A stretch of 64,000 nucleotides of DNA, taken from the NCBI RefSeq assembly GCF_963678635.1, contig NC_087063.1:85237574-85301573 (forward strand), read 5' to 3'. Source of the DNA: Symsagittifera roscoffensis (lineage: Eukaryota > Xenacoelomorpha > Acoela > Convolutidae). The translations under genes were made by a program, and so were the position numbers. The notes under the pieces were generated by a model that ran no database searches, was not told the DNA's origin, and was given only the letters and a program-made list of their open reading frames with translations. This document shows positions 25,331 through 37,150 of this stretch, piece by piece (position 1 is the first letter of the stretch; every line of letters starts with the position of its first letter).

Positions 25331-26183
25331 AAAACTTTGTCACAGCTCAGTCCTAATTCGTGCTGTGAACTCCGACATCTCATCAAACAAGTGCCGACAA
25401 AGCTCAGTTTTTCCTCTATTTTTCATCACCATTATGAATCCTAGGTCCGTCATTTTTGTAAACAGCCATTTTTGTTTAAAAATAGAATGGTTTCCGTGCA
25501 GTAGTTTTTATCTAACCGTCAAAAACAGACCAAAATTAGTCACGGTTCCGCAGTTTTAATGGCTTCTATGTTTCAATTCTTCGTTCACAGAATCCGCAAC
25601 CGAAACAAACTTCGAAGGATTTAGTAGTTTTTACGGGTTACGTGAAACCAATATACAGGTAGAAAACCTTCTAATCACAGGTCGATCACTGACGAAACCT
25701 AACTCGAGCGCAGTTGTACAGCAAAAACAGCTTTTAGTTGTCGTTACTTTCGTAAAAAAAATGACGGAAAATTTGTGTCCAGGATTATTTTTTTTCTCCA
25801 GTGTTTCGACTTTTTAACTAGTCCTTACTAGCGAGATATTTTAGATTACTTGGAAACGGTTTTGAGTACAAGAAAAATATTTTACGCATTGAGTGGGAGA
25901 AAGATTTTTCCATTTTCGCAAAAAATTTTCGCGCGGCGCTATTTATCAGCCAAGTATCGTTGCTTGATCGATAAAGCTGACTTCGAAAAAATTGCAAATG
26001 GAAAAAAGGCTCTTTTTTGACATGGTTTCTGCAGCAACTGACCCGGTAGAGAGTAGTTTTTGATATACTAAATGTAGACCGAAAAAGATAATTATACATT
26101 TTCATATACTGTCTATGGAATGTTTCTCATACAAATATATAATTTTTTTCCAAATTTGTCAGCGAGTTTTATAAGTATGTTAT
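25331..26183. other. Intron with a dispersed repeat shared with 36300-36530
   Basis: The stretch 25800-26010 resembles 36300-36530: both contain a TTCGACTTT start, GAAA-GGTTTTGAGT, a CGCTATTTA-CAGC core, ATCGTTGCTT and GACTT-GAAAAAATT-GCAAAT in the same order. It is probably a non-autonomous element family with no coding capacity. The rest is featureless intron. Confidence 0.5.
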
Positions 26184-26696
26184 TGTTCCGACTTTTGATA
26201 CGAAAATAATGGACTATTTGTGCTCGGGGTGGGCTTTTTTTTCTTCAGACAAATTTCGACTTTTTAACTAGCCATTTTTGACGGAATTTTTAAATATCAT
26301 TCAAAAGATATTGTTGCCCTGAGCTAAAATTTGAAAAGATATTTCACCTGTGATCATTTTTCGTAAATTTATGGGGGTTTACAGATTGCCATTTTGGGCA
26401 ATTTGGGACAATTAACGCGCGATATATTTCGCGCTATTAACGCGTAAGCGGAGAGTTAATCTGTCTTAAAATTGTTCCAAATTGGTTGAAAGAAGTTTAT
26501 TTGCCATAATTGATTTGTTACAAGGAGGGAAATCTATCTTTTTCTTTTTTATATGGCTTGTGGGGTGAAGATGATTTTTACAAAAAGTTCAAGTTTTAGA
26601 AAAAAAAATTTCATTTTATTTTAATACATTTAATTTTTTAATGTTATTACAGCTCCACAAAACCTTAAAAGGCAGTCGGAACATTCAGGGCTTCGT
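26184..26696 (+). mobile_element. Helentron-like non-autonomous element, copy A (3' truncated)
   Basis: It starts TGTTCCGACTTTTGATACG and carries the family's internal GCGCGATATATTTCGCGC palindrome, then AGTCGGAACA near the end. The terminal hairpin is broken: after AGGGCTTCG the sequence diverges, so the last 30 bp or so are missing. Confidence 0.7.
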
Positions 26697-26859
26697 CACA
26701 AAGACAATGTTGGTGCCAAAATGATAATCTTGCAGTTTCCATAGATGGGAATTTTTTTACTAGTATTTTTGTTGGCGACGCCTTAGCAAAATTTTTAAAG
26801 CAAAATTTCAAATCGATTAATTTTCCAAATTAACTTTCAACAAAAAATACTTGTAATGT

Positions 26860-26970
26860 GTGTCCATAACATAGTACTGAATCTCGTTTTTTAGATAAAT
26901 GCCTTTTTCATTTCGTGTCCATAACATAGTACTGAATCTCGTTTTTTAGATAAATGCCTTTTTCATTTTT
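26860..26970 (+). repeat. 55-bp tandem duplication
   Basis: GTGTCCATAACATAGTACTG followed by a GTTTTTTAGATAAATGCC segment occurs twice in tandem with a 55-bp period, essentially identical, indicating a very recent duplication. Confidence 0.85.
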
Positions 26971-27255
26971 GTAAAAATGCTATTCCGCTTTTACATTCGA
27001 TAATTAAAGTTACGATTCATAGAATTTTCAGACCTGTAATTTTTATGTGCTGGTGGAATTTTACAGAAGTAAAACGATTCGCAGTTTTTGATTTTTGATA
27101 TACAAAAACTGTTTGATTTGCGTCAAACGGCTGGCAAATTGCACCATGAAGTTTCTGTTTAAATTCCATGTAACTTTGTTCTTCCCGCGTTTTGCTAGTC
27201 ATTCCAATTTGAGAAAAATGTGTTTGTATTTTCGAAATGAGTTGGTTTTGTCCGG

Positions 27256-27978
27256 ATAATTCAAATGCACACGGTGCATCTAACTGCTTACTGTTGAGGC
27301 AGCCCATAGGAGTGGTTGAAATTATAGAACAATTTAAATGTCTGAAAAATTAGAAGTCCTTCGTGTCGAAATAGTTTATCAATTAGCGATTACCCAGCAT
27401 ACATAGTCATTTTCGCATTTCAACGTTCTGGTTGTATATCAAAAATTCAAATGCACACGGTGCATCTAACTGCTTACTGCACACGGTGCATCTAACTGCT
27501 TATAATGTTAAAACTCGAACATTATAAATTAGTGGCAATTTTCATTACATGAAAGCCACTTAGGCATCAAAAACAGTGACAGAAAAATCCATAGAAAAAA
27601 AATGAAAAATTGTATTTTGAAGTATAAAAAATTTCTCATTCTTTTTCACCATCATTAAGGAAAATGAAGGACATGACTACCCAGGTTGTAGTCCACAGAA
27701 AAAAAATGCTTGTCATACAATTTCATACCTGGTGTTTATGGAAAAATGCGTATCACTCCATTTTCATAGAACAAAATTGTACAATAAGCATGTTTTCAAT
27801 CGCATCGTTTTTTTCCCGAAAAATATCTTAAATTGGTTTAAAACTCGAACATTATAAATTAGTGGCAATTTTCATTACATGAAAGCCACTTAGGCATCAA
27901 AAATAGTGACAGAAAAATCCATAGAAAAAAAATGAAAAATTGTATTTTGAAGTATAAAATATTTCTCTTCTTTTTCAT
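27256..27978 (+). repeat. Short direct repeats and a 139-bp duplication
   Basis: CACACGGTGCATCTAACTGC occurs three times (near 27270, 27455 and 27478). A separate 139-bp segment (27510-27648) recurs at 27840-27978 with a 330-bp offset and few changes; it begins AAAACTCGAACATTATAAAT. The minus frames 27017-27307 and 27859-28050 lie in this repeated sequence and show no domain. Confidence 0.75.
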
Positions 27979-28081
27979 AGCAAATTGATAATGTATGTCT
28001 ATGACGTTGTCCAGATTCAGTTGTTCAGCCAGAAAATCAAAACAAGTCACAAACTAGTGTTTTTCTTATTCGGACAATTTT

Positions 28082-28620
28082 TGTTTCGACTTTCGATACG
28101 AAAGTAACGGAATATTTGTGCTCGGGGTGGGTTTTTTTTCTTCAGACAAAATTCGACTTTTTAACTAGCCATTTTTGACGGAATTTTTTTATATCATTTG
28201 AAAACTATTGTTGTCCTGAGCTTAAATTCGAAAAGATATTTCACCTGTGATCATTTTTCGTAAAGTTATGGGGGTTTAATGATTGCCATTTTGGCCAATT
28301 TGGGACAATTAACGCGCGATACATTTCGCGCTATTAACGCGTAAGCGGAGATTTAATCCGTCTCAGAAATTGTTCCAAATTGGTTGAAAGAAGCTTATTT
28401 GCCATAATTGATTTGTTACAGGGAGCAAAATCTTTTGTTTTGTACTTTATATGGCGTGTGGGGTGATGATTTTTATCGAAAAATTTTCAAATTTTAGAAA
28501 AATTTTTCATTTATTTTATTTCATTTAATATTTTTATGTTGTTTATGTTATTACTGCTCCATAAACGTTAAAAGGCAGTCAGAACTTTCAAGACTTTGCC
28601 CTGATACGAGCAGTCTTGTT
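28082..28620 (+). mobile_element. Helentron-like non-autonomous element, copy B
   Basis: It starts TGTTTCGACTTTCGATACG, contains the ACTTTCGATACGAAAGT hairpin and the GCGCGATACATTTCGCGC palindrome, and ends with CCCTGATACGAGCAGTCTTGTT. The terminal stem is mutated (AGACTTTGCCCT). It lies in the same intron as copy A. Confidence 0.75.
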
Positions 28621-28654
28621 GTTTTTGTTTTCCGTATGCTAGGATAAACATAAA

Positions 28655-29090
28655 TTCTTATATAAACAGGCCTCTTTTCTCAAACACCAAAACTTTGTAG
28701 CAATGTTCAACAAGTTGCGTTATTAGCATATAACTCTGGCTGAAAATGATAACTTCAACTGACATTGCTATTTTCACCAAACGCTGTATATCTGTGTGGT
28801 AACTGCTACTCACACTCTTGGTTTTCTTGTAGAAATTCTTGGTTATTGTGCTTTTGGATGAATGACAAGTTTTCGAAACACGTTTTTTATGCATTTTCAT
28901 TTATAGAAAAAAGCTTATCATACAATTTCATAGAGAAAAAATTGTTAATCATTCCTAGAGAGTGGCAAAAAATGCGTGTTTTAGATTTTCATAGTATGGA
29001 AAAATGCTTTAGTTATTTTTTCATACAATTTTTTTGTTCCATGAAATTGTATGAAAATGTATGATAAGCATTTTTTGTGAACCCGGACAG
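28655..29090 (+). mobile_element. 3' half of the CCCGGG foldback element
   Basis: It matches the second half of the full element at 34214-35190, sharing an AACAGGCCT start, TGCGTGGTAACTGC-type sequence and the GTATGATAAGCATTTTT terminal motif, and ends GTGAACCCGGACA. Its end is 31 bp before exon c. The plus frame 28765-29064 and minus frame 28658-28900 are within it and are not genes. Confidence 0.7.
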
Positions 29091-29120
29091 TATTATGCTA
29101 TTTAATATTGTTTTGTTTAG

Positions 29121-29206
29121 GCTCGTGTCCTCTCTAGCGTATACTGGTGTTGTACTGGCCACCACTGAAATATTCAACGAACTTAGTTCTACCGACGAAA
29201 AATGCA
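29121..29206 (+). CDS. SVOP/SV2-like transporter, exon c (TM7)
   Basis: An 86-nt exon begins with the G that completes the split Trp codon from the previous exon and ends with one base (A) before the donor GTAAGT. It encodes TM7: LVSSLAYTGVVLATTEIFNE, followed by a short lumenal stretch ending DEKC. The T-T-E motif at the end of TM7 is conserved in SVOP-type proteins. The acceptor is TTTTGTTTAG. The end of a foldback element (29089) lies 31 bp upstream, so the branch point may be inside that element. The intron before this exon is 11.5 kb and contains the satellite array. Confidence 0.92.
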
Positions 29207-29414
29207 GTAAGTAAAAATTCTTTCAAGTTTTTTTTTCAGGTATAAATTTAGCCATAACATATATTGGGCTATTTCTTGTCTGAGTCATTATTCCATCGAC
29301 ACGGGAAAACAAGCACTAAAACATTTAATTATGACCAGTTACAGTTGATGAGGTAACTAGCCCTAATACTTTTCAACTACTAGCACTAACTAGCACAAAA
29401 CTTTAACTAGCCAT

Positions 29415-29640
29415 CGTTCCGGCTTTTGATGAAAATGATTGACTATTTGTTCTCGCGGTGAATTTTTTTCAAGCAAGTTTTTTTTAATTCGCCATTTTCA
29501 ATAGTATTCACTTTTTAATTCGCCATTTTCAATACTATTCTAAAACTATTGCTGTCTTGAGCACAAAAAAGGATTATTTTTGGGTAACTACGGGGATATA
29601 TTTTGCGTTAATAAAGTGTAAAGGGCAAACTGAAAACTTG
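29415..29640 (+). mobile_element. Divergent, truncated Helentron-like copy
   Basis: GTTCCGGCTTTTGATGAAAAT, then CTATTTGTTCTCGCGGTGAA and TTGCGTTAATAAAGTGTAA track the first two thirds of the family with many differences. It is an old copy lacking the hairpin end. Confidence 0.5.
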
Positions 29641-29717
29641 AAACACGCGAAACAATTGAAAAAAATTATCAGATTGAAAATGGATCAGTTTGAATTTTAA
29701 AATAGAGCGCGGAGGAT

Positions 29718-30100
29718 AAAATGTGGCACAAGTTCAAAACAAGTATTTTATATATCCTATTGTATCTCTTGATAATAACCACTGCAAAATCCTTATAACC
29801 AACCAATCATAATCCATTCTGAAACTTATATTAAATTGTAGAGCTGAAACTATTTATAGTTTCAGCCAGAGAAGAAATAACTTAACTTAGAAAAAAGTTG
29901 CTCTTCCTCAAAAATACCAGTATATACTAGATCCATTGAGACTAGGAAAAATAAGAGTAAGATTAAGATCGGTATTAGACTAAAACTTGCAGGAATCTAT
30001 ACGGCCGAAAGTTAGATAGCGTGACGAACAGACGGTGTGCCCTATCCGAAATTACTCTATGAGAAGGCCACCCTGGGCCTAACCTCATATGTTCAATCTC
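29718..30100 (+). mobile_element. Solo LTR-like copy related to 15600-16020
   Basis: It starts near TGTGGCACAAGTTCAAAAC and follows the same landmark order as the sequence at 15.6 kb, through TAGCGTGACGAACAGACGG to about CCTAACCTCATATG. No pol sequence flanks it, so it is probably a solo LTR left by recombination, in the same orientation as the gene. A target-site duplication was not identified. Confidence 0.5.
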
Positions 30101-30487
30101 AATCATTTAATTCAAGAAAACAATGCATGCTTTTTTTCTAAAGCTTCCACTGAGAGATTGACTTTTTATCTCTACTTTCTCGAGCCTTATATCAATCTCA
30201 TCTAAACAAGTAAACGTATAAAGTTAAAAAATATATTAGTTTTAACTGGTTAAAGTTGGGTCCATAAGGCGCAAAAAGCATAAACAAAAAAAAGTTAAAC
30301 CTATTTTTGTCAAAACTCTGGAAAACCAAGCAACCTTTGTTTTGCTGCATTAACCCAACCGTTACTGTTCAATTTTTAGGAACTTCTTTGTTTCAAATAA
30401 ATAGAAGCTTCTGCAAAGAGATATGAAGTTGTTGGTTGAGCTACTCGTTAAAATATGAAAATGCGTGGAAATCAGTATTAACACGTT

Positions 30488-31005
30488 AACCCGGATTGAC
30501 GTTCCATAGAAGAAAAATGCTTATCATACAGTTTCATATATGAAGTCTATGCAAAAATTGCTTATCATAGAAAATTCATACAAAATTTAAAAAGTGTTTT
30601 AAAAGTTTTTAATGAACGTTTTTGGTCTACTTGCCTCTTTTGAAGCTTTCTGGTCATTAAAAAAATGATTTAAAATTTTTTATAAAAAATGCTTACCATA
30701 CAATTTTTATATATGAAAGTTGTATGATATGCATTTTTTTCACAAACATTTTAATTTTTAAAAATTAAAAACTTTAAAAAATTTTAATCCCTTTTTTGTT
30801 GCAAACTTGCTTTTGTGCTAAATTATAAATTTTACGAAAAAAAAATTATGTGTTTATAAAGTAGTCCATTATGAGTTTTTTACCCATAAAAATCAAAAAT
30901 CACTAGAAAGTGTTTTTTTTTGTAAACACGATTATTATCTCTTGTTTCATTTGCTAAAATAAAAACAAATTTGTAAAAAAAACAGGCGTTTTTTCCTCAA
31001 CCAAA
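30488..31005 (+). mobile_element. 5' half of the CCCGGG foldback element
   Basis: From AACCCGGATTGAC it matches 34214-34755 (AAGAAAAATGCTTATCATAC, then TTCTACTTGCC-like and CTTTTGAAGCTTTCTGG segments) and stops after CAGGCGTTTTTTCCTCAACC. It is a truncated copy. Confidence 0.7.
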
Positions 31006-33297
31006 GCGCGCATAATTTAGTCCAGAACATGGCCAATTTGGCAATTTTTAAATCCCAAGAACTTTACAAAAATTAGTCGGAGGTAAAATATCTTTTTAAA
31101 TTTGAACTCAAGAAGTTGATATCTTCAATGGGGTATAAAAAATTTTGTTGAAAATTCTTATTTCGATCGTCAAAAATGGACTGAAAAAAATCCACACCGA
31201 GCATAAATATTCCGTTTTCTTCAAAAATCGTTTTAAAAATAGGAGTTTTAAGGCTATGCAATGATTTTTGTCTAAAAGTTCGTTTATTTGAACCATTAAA
31301 GACAAATTTGTTTTTCACTATAGCGCAAATTAACCAGACAGAAAGCATAAAACTTAAAATTTCATACGCGTTTTTTTTTTTCAGATGCGTTGACTGTAGA
31401 CAAAAAAGGATGGTAATTTTTTTTTCGTTTTATCCAGCTAATCTAATAAAAACACTGTATATCGAAGTATCCCATAGTTAAAAATTCAATCCTGATAGAA
31501 CTAAGGAAAGTCTATTGAATCAGTCTTTGCGCTGCAAAGATCTAATTATAACGATATTGAAAAATAGTCAGAACTATTGTCGCTACTGATAAGTTTTTCG
31601 ATTAAAGGAAAGAAGAAATTCAGCTGCTGCAATTTTTCGTGCAGACAATTTTACAATTTCTAACACTAACTTTTGGTTGTTTTGTTGCTCTAAAAATTGT
31701 ATGATAAGCGTTTTCCTGAGAAATTTAATTTTCTTGCAAATTTGGGCTTTTTAAACTGATTTAAAAATTTTATGAAATTTTCCCTTATAAAGACTACAAA
31801 CTCGAGGGATACTGTTTCTAACTACTACTTTAGTCGCTGAATTAGGTTTATAATCAAATCACCACTTCATAAAACTAGAAATTTTGTCTGCAAAAATTGT
31901 AAATTTTTGACTATAAGGTAGTGAAGGCAGAGTTTTTTTTCACACGGAAGAATCAAGGTTTTCAGTGGTAAATAGAATTTTTTTTCTGATTTTATGTTGA
32001 ATTTTGCTTTCAATTCGTACATTTTCTGGTGTTGATTTTCTTAATGTATTCCAATACCCAATTTAATCTGCAGTTTTGAAGCCATTTATCGTATTGGTTT
32101 TCCTGAAAGTAGTTTCAGGGAAAATCCAAAATTTAAAGCAAAACACACATAACAATCATTCGATCGTCGTGAAAATGCTTGTCATACTTTTGACTAATGG
32201 ATAAACTTGCAGTCATGCTAATTTTTTGCAATTTGTTCCTTCCTGGATTAGAATAAGGTTGTATGACAAGCATTTTTTCCATAATTGCAAATCGTATGAA
32301 TTGCATTTTTTCTCAACTTGGGTGTTTTCATAAGCCTCCCCTTCACAGCGAAGTTTGTCTGTGAGAAATTTTTGGTGTCAATACTTTGCTGATAATTTAG
32401 TTAAGTAGCTAGGAAGGCAAGCGACACGCTATAAAAGAAACCTTTCGTTAATCGGATCAAAAACTAGCTAACAATTTTCCTTGTTCGAACCAGGACGGAC
32501 TTTTGAAAGATATAGTCCGGAATTATACAGATCTAAAACTCCATCTGATTTTAAAAAAAAACTTCATCCAATGACGAAAATTTTGTTGATTACACTCATT
32601 AAAGGAACAATTTTACAACCGTAGTTTTTTTCATAATAGTGTTTTTGTCATCAAACTAAATGCTGAGCAAAATCGTCGTAAAGTTTTTCGTGGAAAACAT
32701 AATTGAACCATTTGAATTTTTCACAATGATTTATGCTGGCCGACAAAAAGACAAAAACTGTTAAGATTAGAACAGCGTTTGTTGGGACTTTAAAACGCTA
32801 CGCAAAATTTCCGCAATTGTTTTGCTGAGAAACATCATTCGCCTAACTTCAAACAGTTCATTTTACATGTTTTATTTCGTGTTTGTCGTCTTAAAGTGAT
32901 TTAGTTTTAAAGTCATGTCGCCTTATTGTCTTGCCGTCTTTTTAATTAGCACCATGTCTAGTTTATTCATTTTAATTGTTCACAAAAGTCGAAAATTTTT
33001 TTAAGTTTGATTTTTATAGCACGTGTGTGCTTTCAAACTTGTTAATGCGTATGCAAAGAGTGGTAATAAGAACACAAATTTTTTTCTGGCTAAATACTTC
33101 TTAAAAAGCACTCTGCTCACAAAAAGCGAACTCTGTTGCCAAAAGGTAACAATCATACTCTGTGCTTACCAATTTTTTGTACGCATTTTCAGACTAATAT
33201 TTTCAAATCAAAACGCCTTTTCTTGTAGCGTGTTTATGAATTGCGTGGTTTTGATTCAAAAAAATGTTTTGGTGCCGAGCAACTGCAATTCAATCGT
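31006..33297. other. Intron without recognised gene
   Basis: T-rich sequence. Fragments of the ATGCTTGTCATAC / GTATGACAAGCAT inverted motif at 32174-32270 suggest an old foldback element. Short frames (31073-31348 minus, 33023-33301 plus) have no recognisable domain and lie in low-complexity sequence. Confidence 0.4.
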
Positions 33298-33430
33298 CTA
33301 AGGACCTCTTTTTACTACTTTTATTATTTCTGGCGTTGATCTACCTAGACATCTAAACTTCTAAACTTTTAAGGACCTCGCTTTTTCATGATTGTTTCTG
33401 GCATTGATCTTCCTAGGCATCTCAATTTTT
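33298..33430 (+). repeat. Imperfect ~75-bp tandem duplication
   Basis: Two adjacent stretches start TAAGGACCTC and TTAAGGACCTC and share TTTCTGGC-TTGATCT-CCTAG-CATCT. Moderate divergence suggests an older event. Confidence 0.6.
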
Positions 33431-33540
33431 CTTGATTTTGATGCGCTTTCTGACTTGATACATTTCAGTTTGCGGAGAAACAAGTATTGATTGTTTTTGG
33501 GAAAAATTTCAAATTGCGTAAAGTCAGCGTATACTTTAAA

Positions 33541-33960
33541 ATTATTGAGGAAAATTACCTTAACTCACCTCAAGTTTACCCTCATAAACACTTGTGAGGC
33601 AACTACCTTAAATTTTACCCTAACTGGCCTCAAGTTTACCTTCATTAAAACATATGGGCGACTACCCTAAATTTTACCTTAACGCACCTCAAGCTTACCT
33701 TCATTAAAATTTGTGGGGCAACTACCTTAACTTTTACCTGAAGTCACCGCAAGTTTACCTTCAATAAAATTTGTGGGACTACTACATTAAATTTTACCTT
33801 AAATCACCGCAAATTTACCCTCATTAAAAATTGTTGGGCAAATACCTTAAATTTTACCTTAACTCACCTCAAGTTTACCTTCATTAAAACTTGTGGGGCA
33901 ATTAGCTTAAATTTTACATTAACTCACCTGAAGTTTACATTGAAAATTTAGCTTAACAGT
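33541..33960 (+). repeat. 60-bp minisatellite, about 6-7 copies
   Basis: The phrase CTCAAGTTTACCTTCATTAAA recurs about every 59-60 bp (33571, 33631, 33690 and on), with TTAACTCACC and a GGGGCAACTACCTTAAATTT segment between. Copies differ by 10-20 percent by eye. Confidence 0.85.
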
Positions 33961-34213
33961 GTATTCACTTTAACAGTTAAGGTAATTATTTTTTAGAGTG
34001 TAACTCTCACTTTCTTTGCAAAGAACTTTTTTTGTTTCTCATGTGGTAAAGTCACTAAGTGAAAAATAGAAAGTTCTTGAAGTTTAAAAAATGTTCTTTT
34101 ACCTGTGTATTGTCGTGCTTGATGTTGGCAGATGACAGAAACCAACTCAATGAAAATCACAGTTTAAATCGCCTCCATATGCTAATGAAAACATTTGCAG
34201 ATTAATAAATTAG

Positions 34214-35190
34214 ATCCCGGGTTGACGCCCATGGAAGAAAAATGCTTATCATACAGTTTCATATATGAAGTCTATAGAAAAAAATGCTTATCAGAGAAAA
34301 TTCATGCAAAAATTAAAAAGTATTTTAAAAGTTTTTAATGTTTTTAATGAACATTTTTGTTCTACTTGCCTCTTTTGAAGCTTTCTGGTCTTTAAAAAAT
34401 GATTTAAAACTTTTTGTAAAAAATTCTTATCATTTAATTTTCATATATGAAAATTGTATGATATGCATTTTTTTCATAAACAAAAACAAAAAATTGAGGC
34501 AAAAAATTTTTAATCCTTTTTTTGTTGCAAACTTGCTTTTGTGCTAATTTATAAATTTTACGGAAAAAAAATTTTGCATGCAAAATTTGACTTTTTGTGT
34601 TTATAACGTAGTCCAGGATGAGTTTTTCACCCAAAAAGCTCAAAAATTACTAGAAAGTGTTGTTTTTTGTAAACACGATGATTTTTTTGTTTCATTTGCT
34701 AAAATAAAAATATATAAATGAAAAAAACAGGCCTTTTTTCCTCAACCATCAAAATTTTTAAACTAAAAACTATCTAGCAATTTTCAAAGAGTTACTTTTT
34801 TGGTATATAATTTCATGTGAAAATGTTAAAAATAATTTTTATGGCTAAAATCACCAAATGCAGTTTATCTGCGTGGTAACTGCCAGTTACACTTTGGGCT
34901 GTCTAACGACAAAAAATCCTTGGTTAGTATTTCGGTTGAAACACGAAATTTCGAAACAAAAATTTATGGAAAAAATGCTTATCATACAATTTCATGGTAT
35001 GGAAAAAATGCTTATCATACAATTTCATAGTATGGAAAAAATGCTTATCGTTCAATTTCTTTTATGGAAAAAATGCTTGTTTGCTATTTCCATACACTTA
35101 CTTTTGCCCTATGAAATTGTATGAAAGAGTATGATTAGCATTTTTTCATATATGAAAATTGTATGATAAGCATTTTTGTCAACCCGGGAT
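34214..35190 (+). mobile_element. Full foldback element with 13-bp perfect terminal inverted repeats
   Basis: The element starts ATCCCGGGTTGAC (34214-34226) and ends GTCAACCCGGGAT (35178-35190). Subterminal copies of ATGCTTATCATACAATTTCAT in both orientations extend the inverted homology, and that motif is repeated several times near 34970-35070. No transposase is encoded; open frames here are repeats of this motif. Flanks show no clear target duplication. Two partial copies lie at 28655-29090 and 30488-31005. Confidence 0.8.
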
Positions 35191-35367
35191 AACAATTAGA
35201 TTTTTAGGATAACACCTGGGAGTTCTAGTATAAGGATAGTGGAATACTAGTAAAAATTGCACTAAGTTTGATTAATTTTAGTGCAGTTGTAATCTCTTAA
35301 CAAGTTAAAACATAAAATTGAGCTCCCTTCCTCCCCCACAGTTTTCATGGTTTTTCAAAATCAGAAA

Positions 35368-35370
<3 letters not shown>

Positions 35371-35398
<28 letters not shown>
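35371..35398 (+). repeat. (TC)14 microsatellite
   Basis: An uninterrupted TC dinucleotide run of about 28 bp. Confidence 0.95.
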
Positions 35399-35570
35399 CT
35401 TTCTCTATTATGTTTCAAAGAAAAGAAGAAATGACTTCACTAAATTGAGTATCTGAATTGACAAACATCTCAAAAATTCAGGCTTTGCGATTAATTTAAA
35501 CAAAAACCCAATGTATAGCTCCCAGCAACTGGTCTTTATGTTGCTGTTAGTTTGGTAGAAAATATTTATT

Positions 35571-36282
35571 TTGTGCTGATTTAAATTAACCGGAGAAAAC
35601 GCGTTAAACTTGAAATTTAAAACGCGTTTTTCTCAAATTGGGTTGAGTTAAGATGAAAATTTATGAAGACAAAACTTGCTGAAAATTTTAGCAGAATTAA
35701 TATGCTGTAATTTGTTTAGCAAAATTCCTGCCCAAAATTTTTGCCCCAAAAATGGGTCAGTTTGGCTTTTCTTAGTTAATTAAAAATTACGCCGAAAACA
35801 CCCAGTCGATCACAGACATAATTATATCAAAATGAGCCTCTTACGTAGCCCAACAAACTTTATTAAGGGTATTTTCTCCAAAAAAAATTGCAAATTGTTT
35901 TAAAAATATTTTTAAATAAAAAGTTGGTATTTTATATAGTAAAAACGACCTTTACTATATAAAATAATTTAATTTTTACAATGTTTTGGAGAATATACCC
36001 TTGTTCAAGTTTGTTGGCCTACGTAAGGGGCTCACTTTAATATCAACTGGGTATTTTCGGCGTAAATTTTGATGAACTAACAAGAGCCAAACTGACCCCT
36101 TTTTGGGGTAAAATTTTAGGCAGGAATTTTGCAAAACAAATTACAGAATATTAATTCTGCTAAAATTTTAAGCAAGTTTTGTCTTCAAAAATTTTCACCT
36201 AAACTCAACCCAATTTGAGAAAAACGCGTTTTAAATTTCAAATTTGACGCGTTTTGTCGGGTTAATTTAAATCAGCACTGTA
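35571..36282. mobile_element. Long inverted-repeat (foldback) MITE, arms about 340 bp
   Basis: The left arm from GTGCTGATTTAAATTAACC (35573) is mirrored by GGTTAATTTAAATCAGCAC (ending 36278), and the arms stay complementary almost to a centre near 35945 (TATTTTATATAGTAAA / TTTACTATATAAAATA). The right end reads CAGCACTGTA; a TA at the border and a CAGTGCTG-type terminus suggest a Tc1/mariner-type MITE, but the left terminus has mutated to TTTTGTGCTG. No protein is encoded. The transcript would form a very long hairpin in the transporter's pre-mRNA. Confidence 0.85.
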
Positions 36283-36299
36283 CTCGCAATTAGTTTTTT

Positions 36300-36530
36300 T
36301 AAAGAAAAAATTCGACTTTAATTTTTATTGGCTATCTAGTAAGATGTTTTTTTAGATCACATGAAAGTGGTTTCGAGTGTGAGAAAGCTTTTTTTTGCGG
36401 TTTGAGTTTGAGAAAGTTTTTTCAATTTGGAAATTTTTTTTCGTGCCGCGCTATTTACCAGCATTCTATCGTTGCTTAAGGTAAAAAACAGCTTGAGCCG
36501 ACTTGAAAAAATTTGCAAATAGTATTAGGG
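36300..36530 (+). repeat. Second copy of the dispersed repeat seen at 25800-26010
   Basis: See the shared order of TTCGACTTT, GGTTTCGAGT, GCCGCGCTATTTACCAGC, TATCGTTGCTT and GACTTGAAAAAATTTGCAAAT. Non-coding. Confidence 0.5.
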
Positions 36531-37083
36531 CATACTAATTGTTCCAAATAACTCGCTACTGCATGGGAACTGTATCTTTTGTAGTTCGGAATTGCGTACT
36601 TCAAAACTGCACTTTGCGCTTTTTGTTCCAAAAAAAACTGTTAGGATGTCGTAACAAGCAGTGGGAATAATCAGTGTTTTCCCCGATGCAAACAAATATT
36701 CTTCGTCAAAATTTAGGCTTGCGGTTTTTTTGGCAATTCGACTTGAAGTTTTTCTGCTTGATCTTCGGCAGCCAATTTTTTAGTCTTTTAAAGGTTTTGA
36801 AATGAAAACAAGATGTCTGAATTTCGTTTTTTGTTGATAGTAATTTTTTAGATTCAGATCATCAACTGAATTTCTTTGCGTTTTAAAAGTTAAGAAAACT
36901 GCTACCTTATTTGCCCTGGATTTTTTAAAAAGTTATCGAGCTAAGTTGAACATTAAGCGTTAAAACATTTAAAAACTTTTTTCTGATACAAAGATCGAAA
37001 GTTGGAACAATAAAGAACAATTTTGAAATTTTCTCCTTCTTCGCTTTTTTTTCTTCTCTCACTTTTCTTCTCTCCTCTTTCTC

Positions 37084-37086
<3 letters not shown>

Positions 37087-37120
<34 letters not shown>

Positions 37121-37150
37121 CTCTCTCTCTCTTTCTCTCTCTCTCTCTGC
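37087..37150 (+). repeat. (TC)n microsatellite, interrupted
   Basis: About 64 bp of CT/TC dinucleotides with CAGT and TTT interruptions. The 127-codon minus frame over this region (36925-37308) owes its Arg-Glu repeats to this tract and is not a gene. Confidence 0.95.

Noticed and set aside
34858-35124. 88-codon frame with repeated MEKMLIIQFH
   Set aside because: It is translation of the ATGCTTATCATACAATTTCAT tandem motif within the foldback element.
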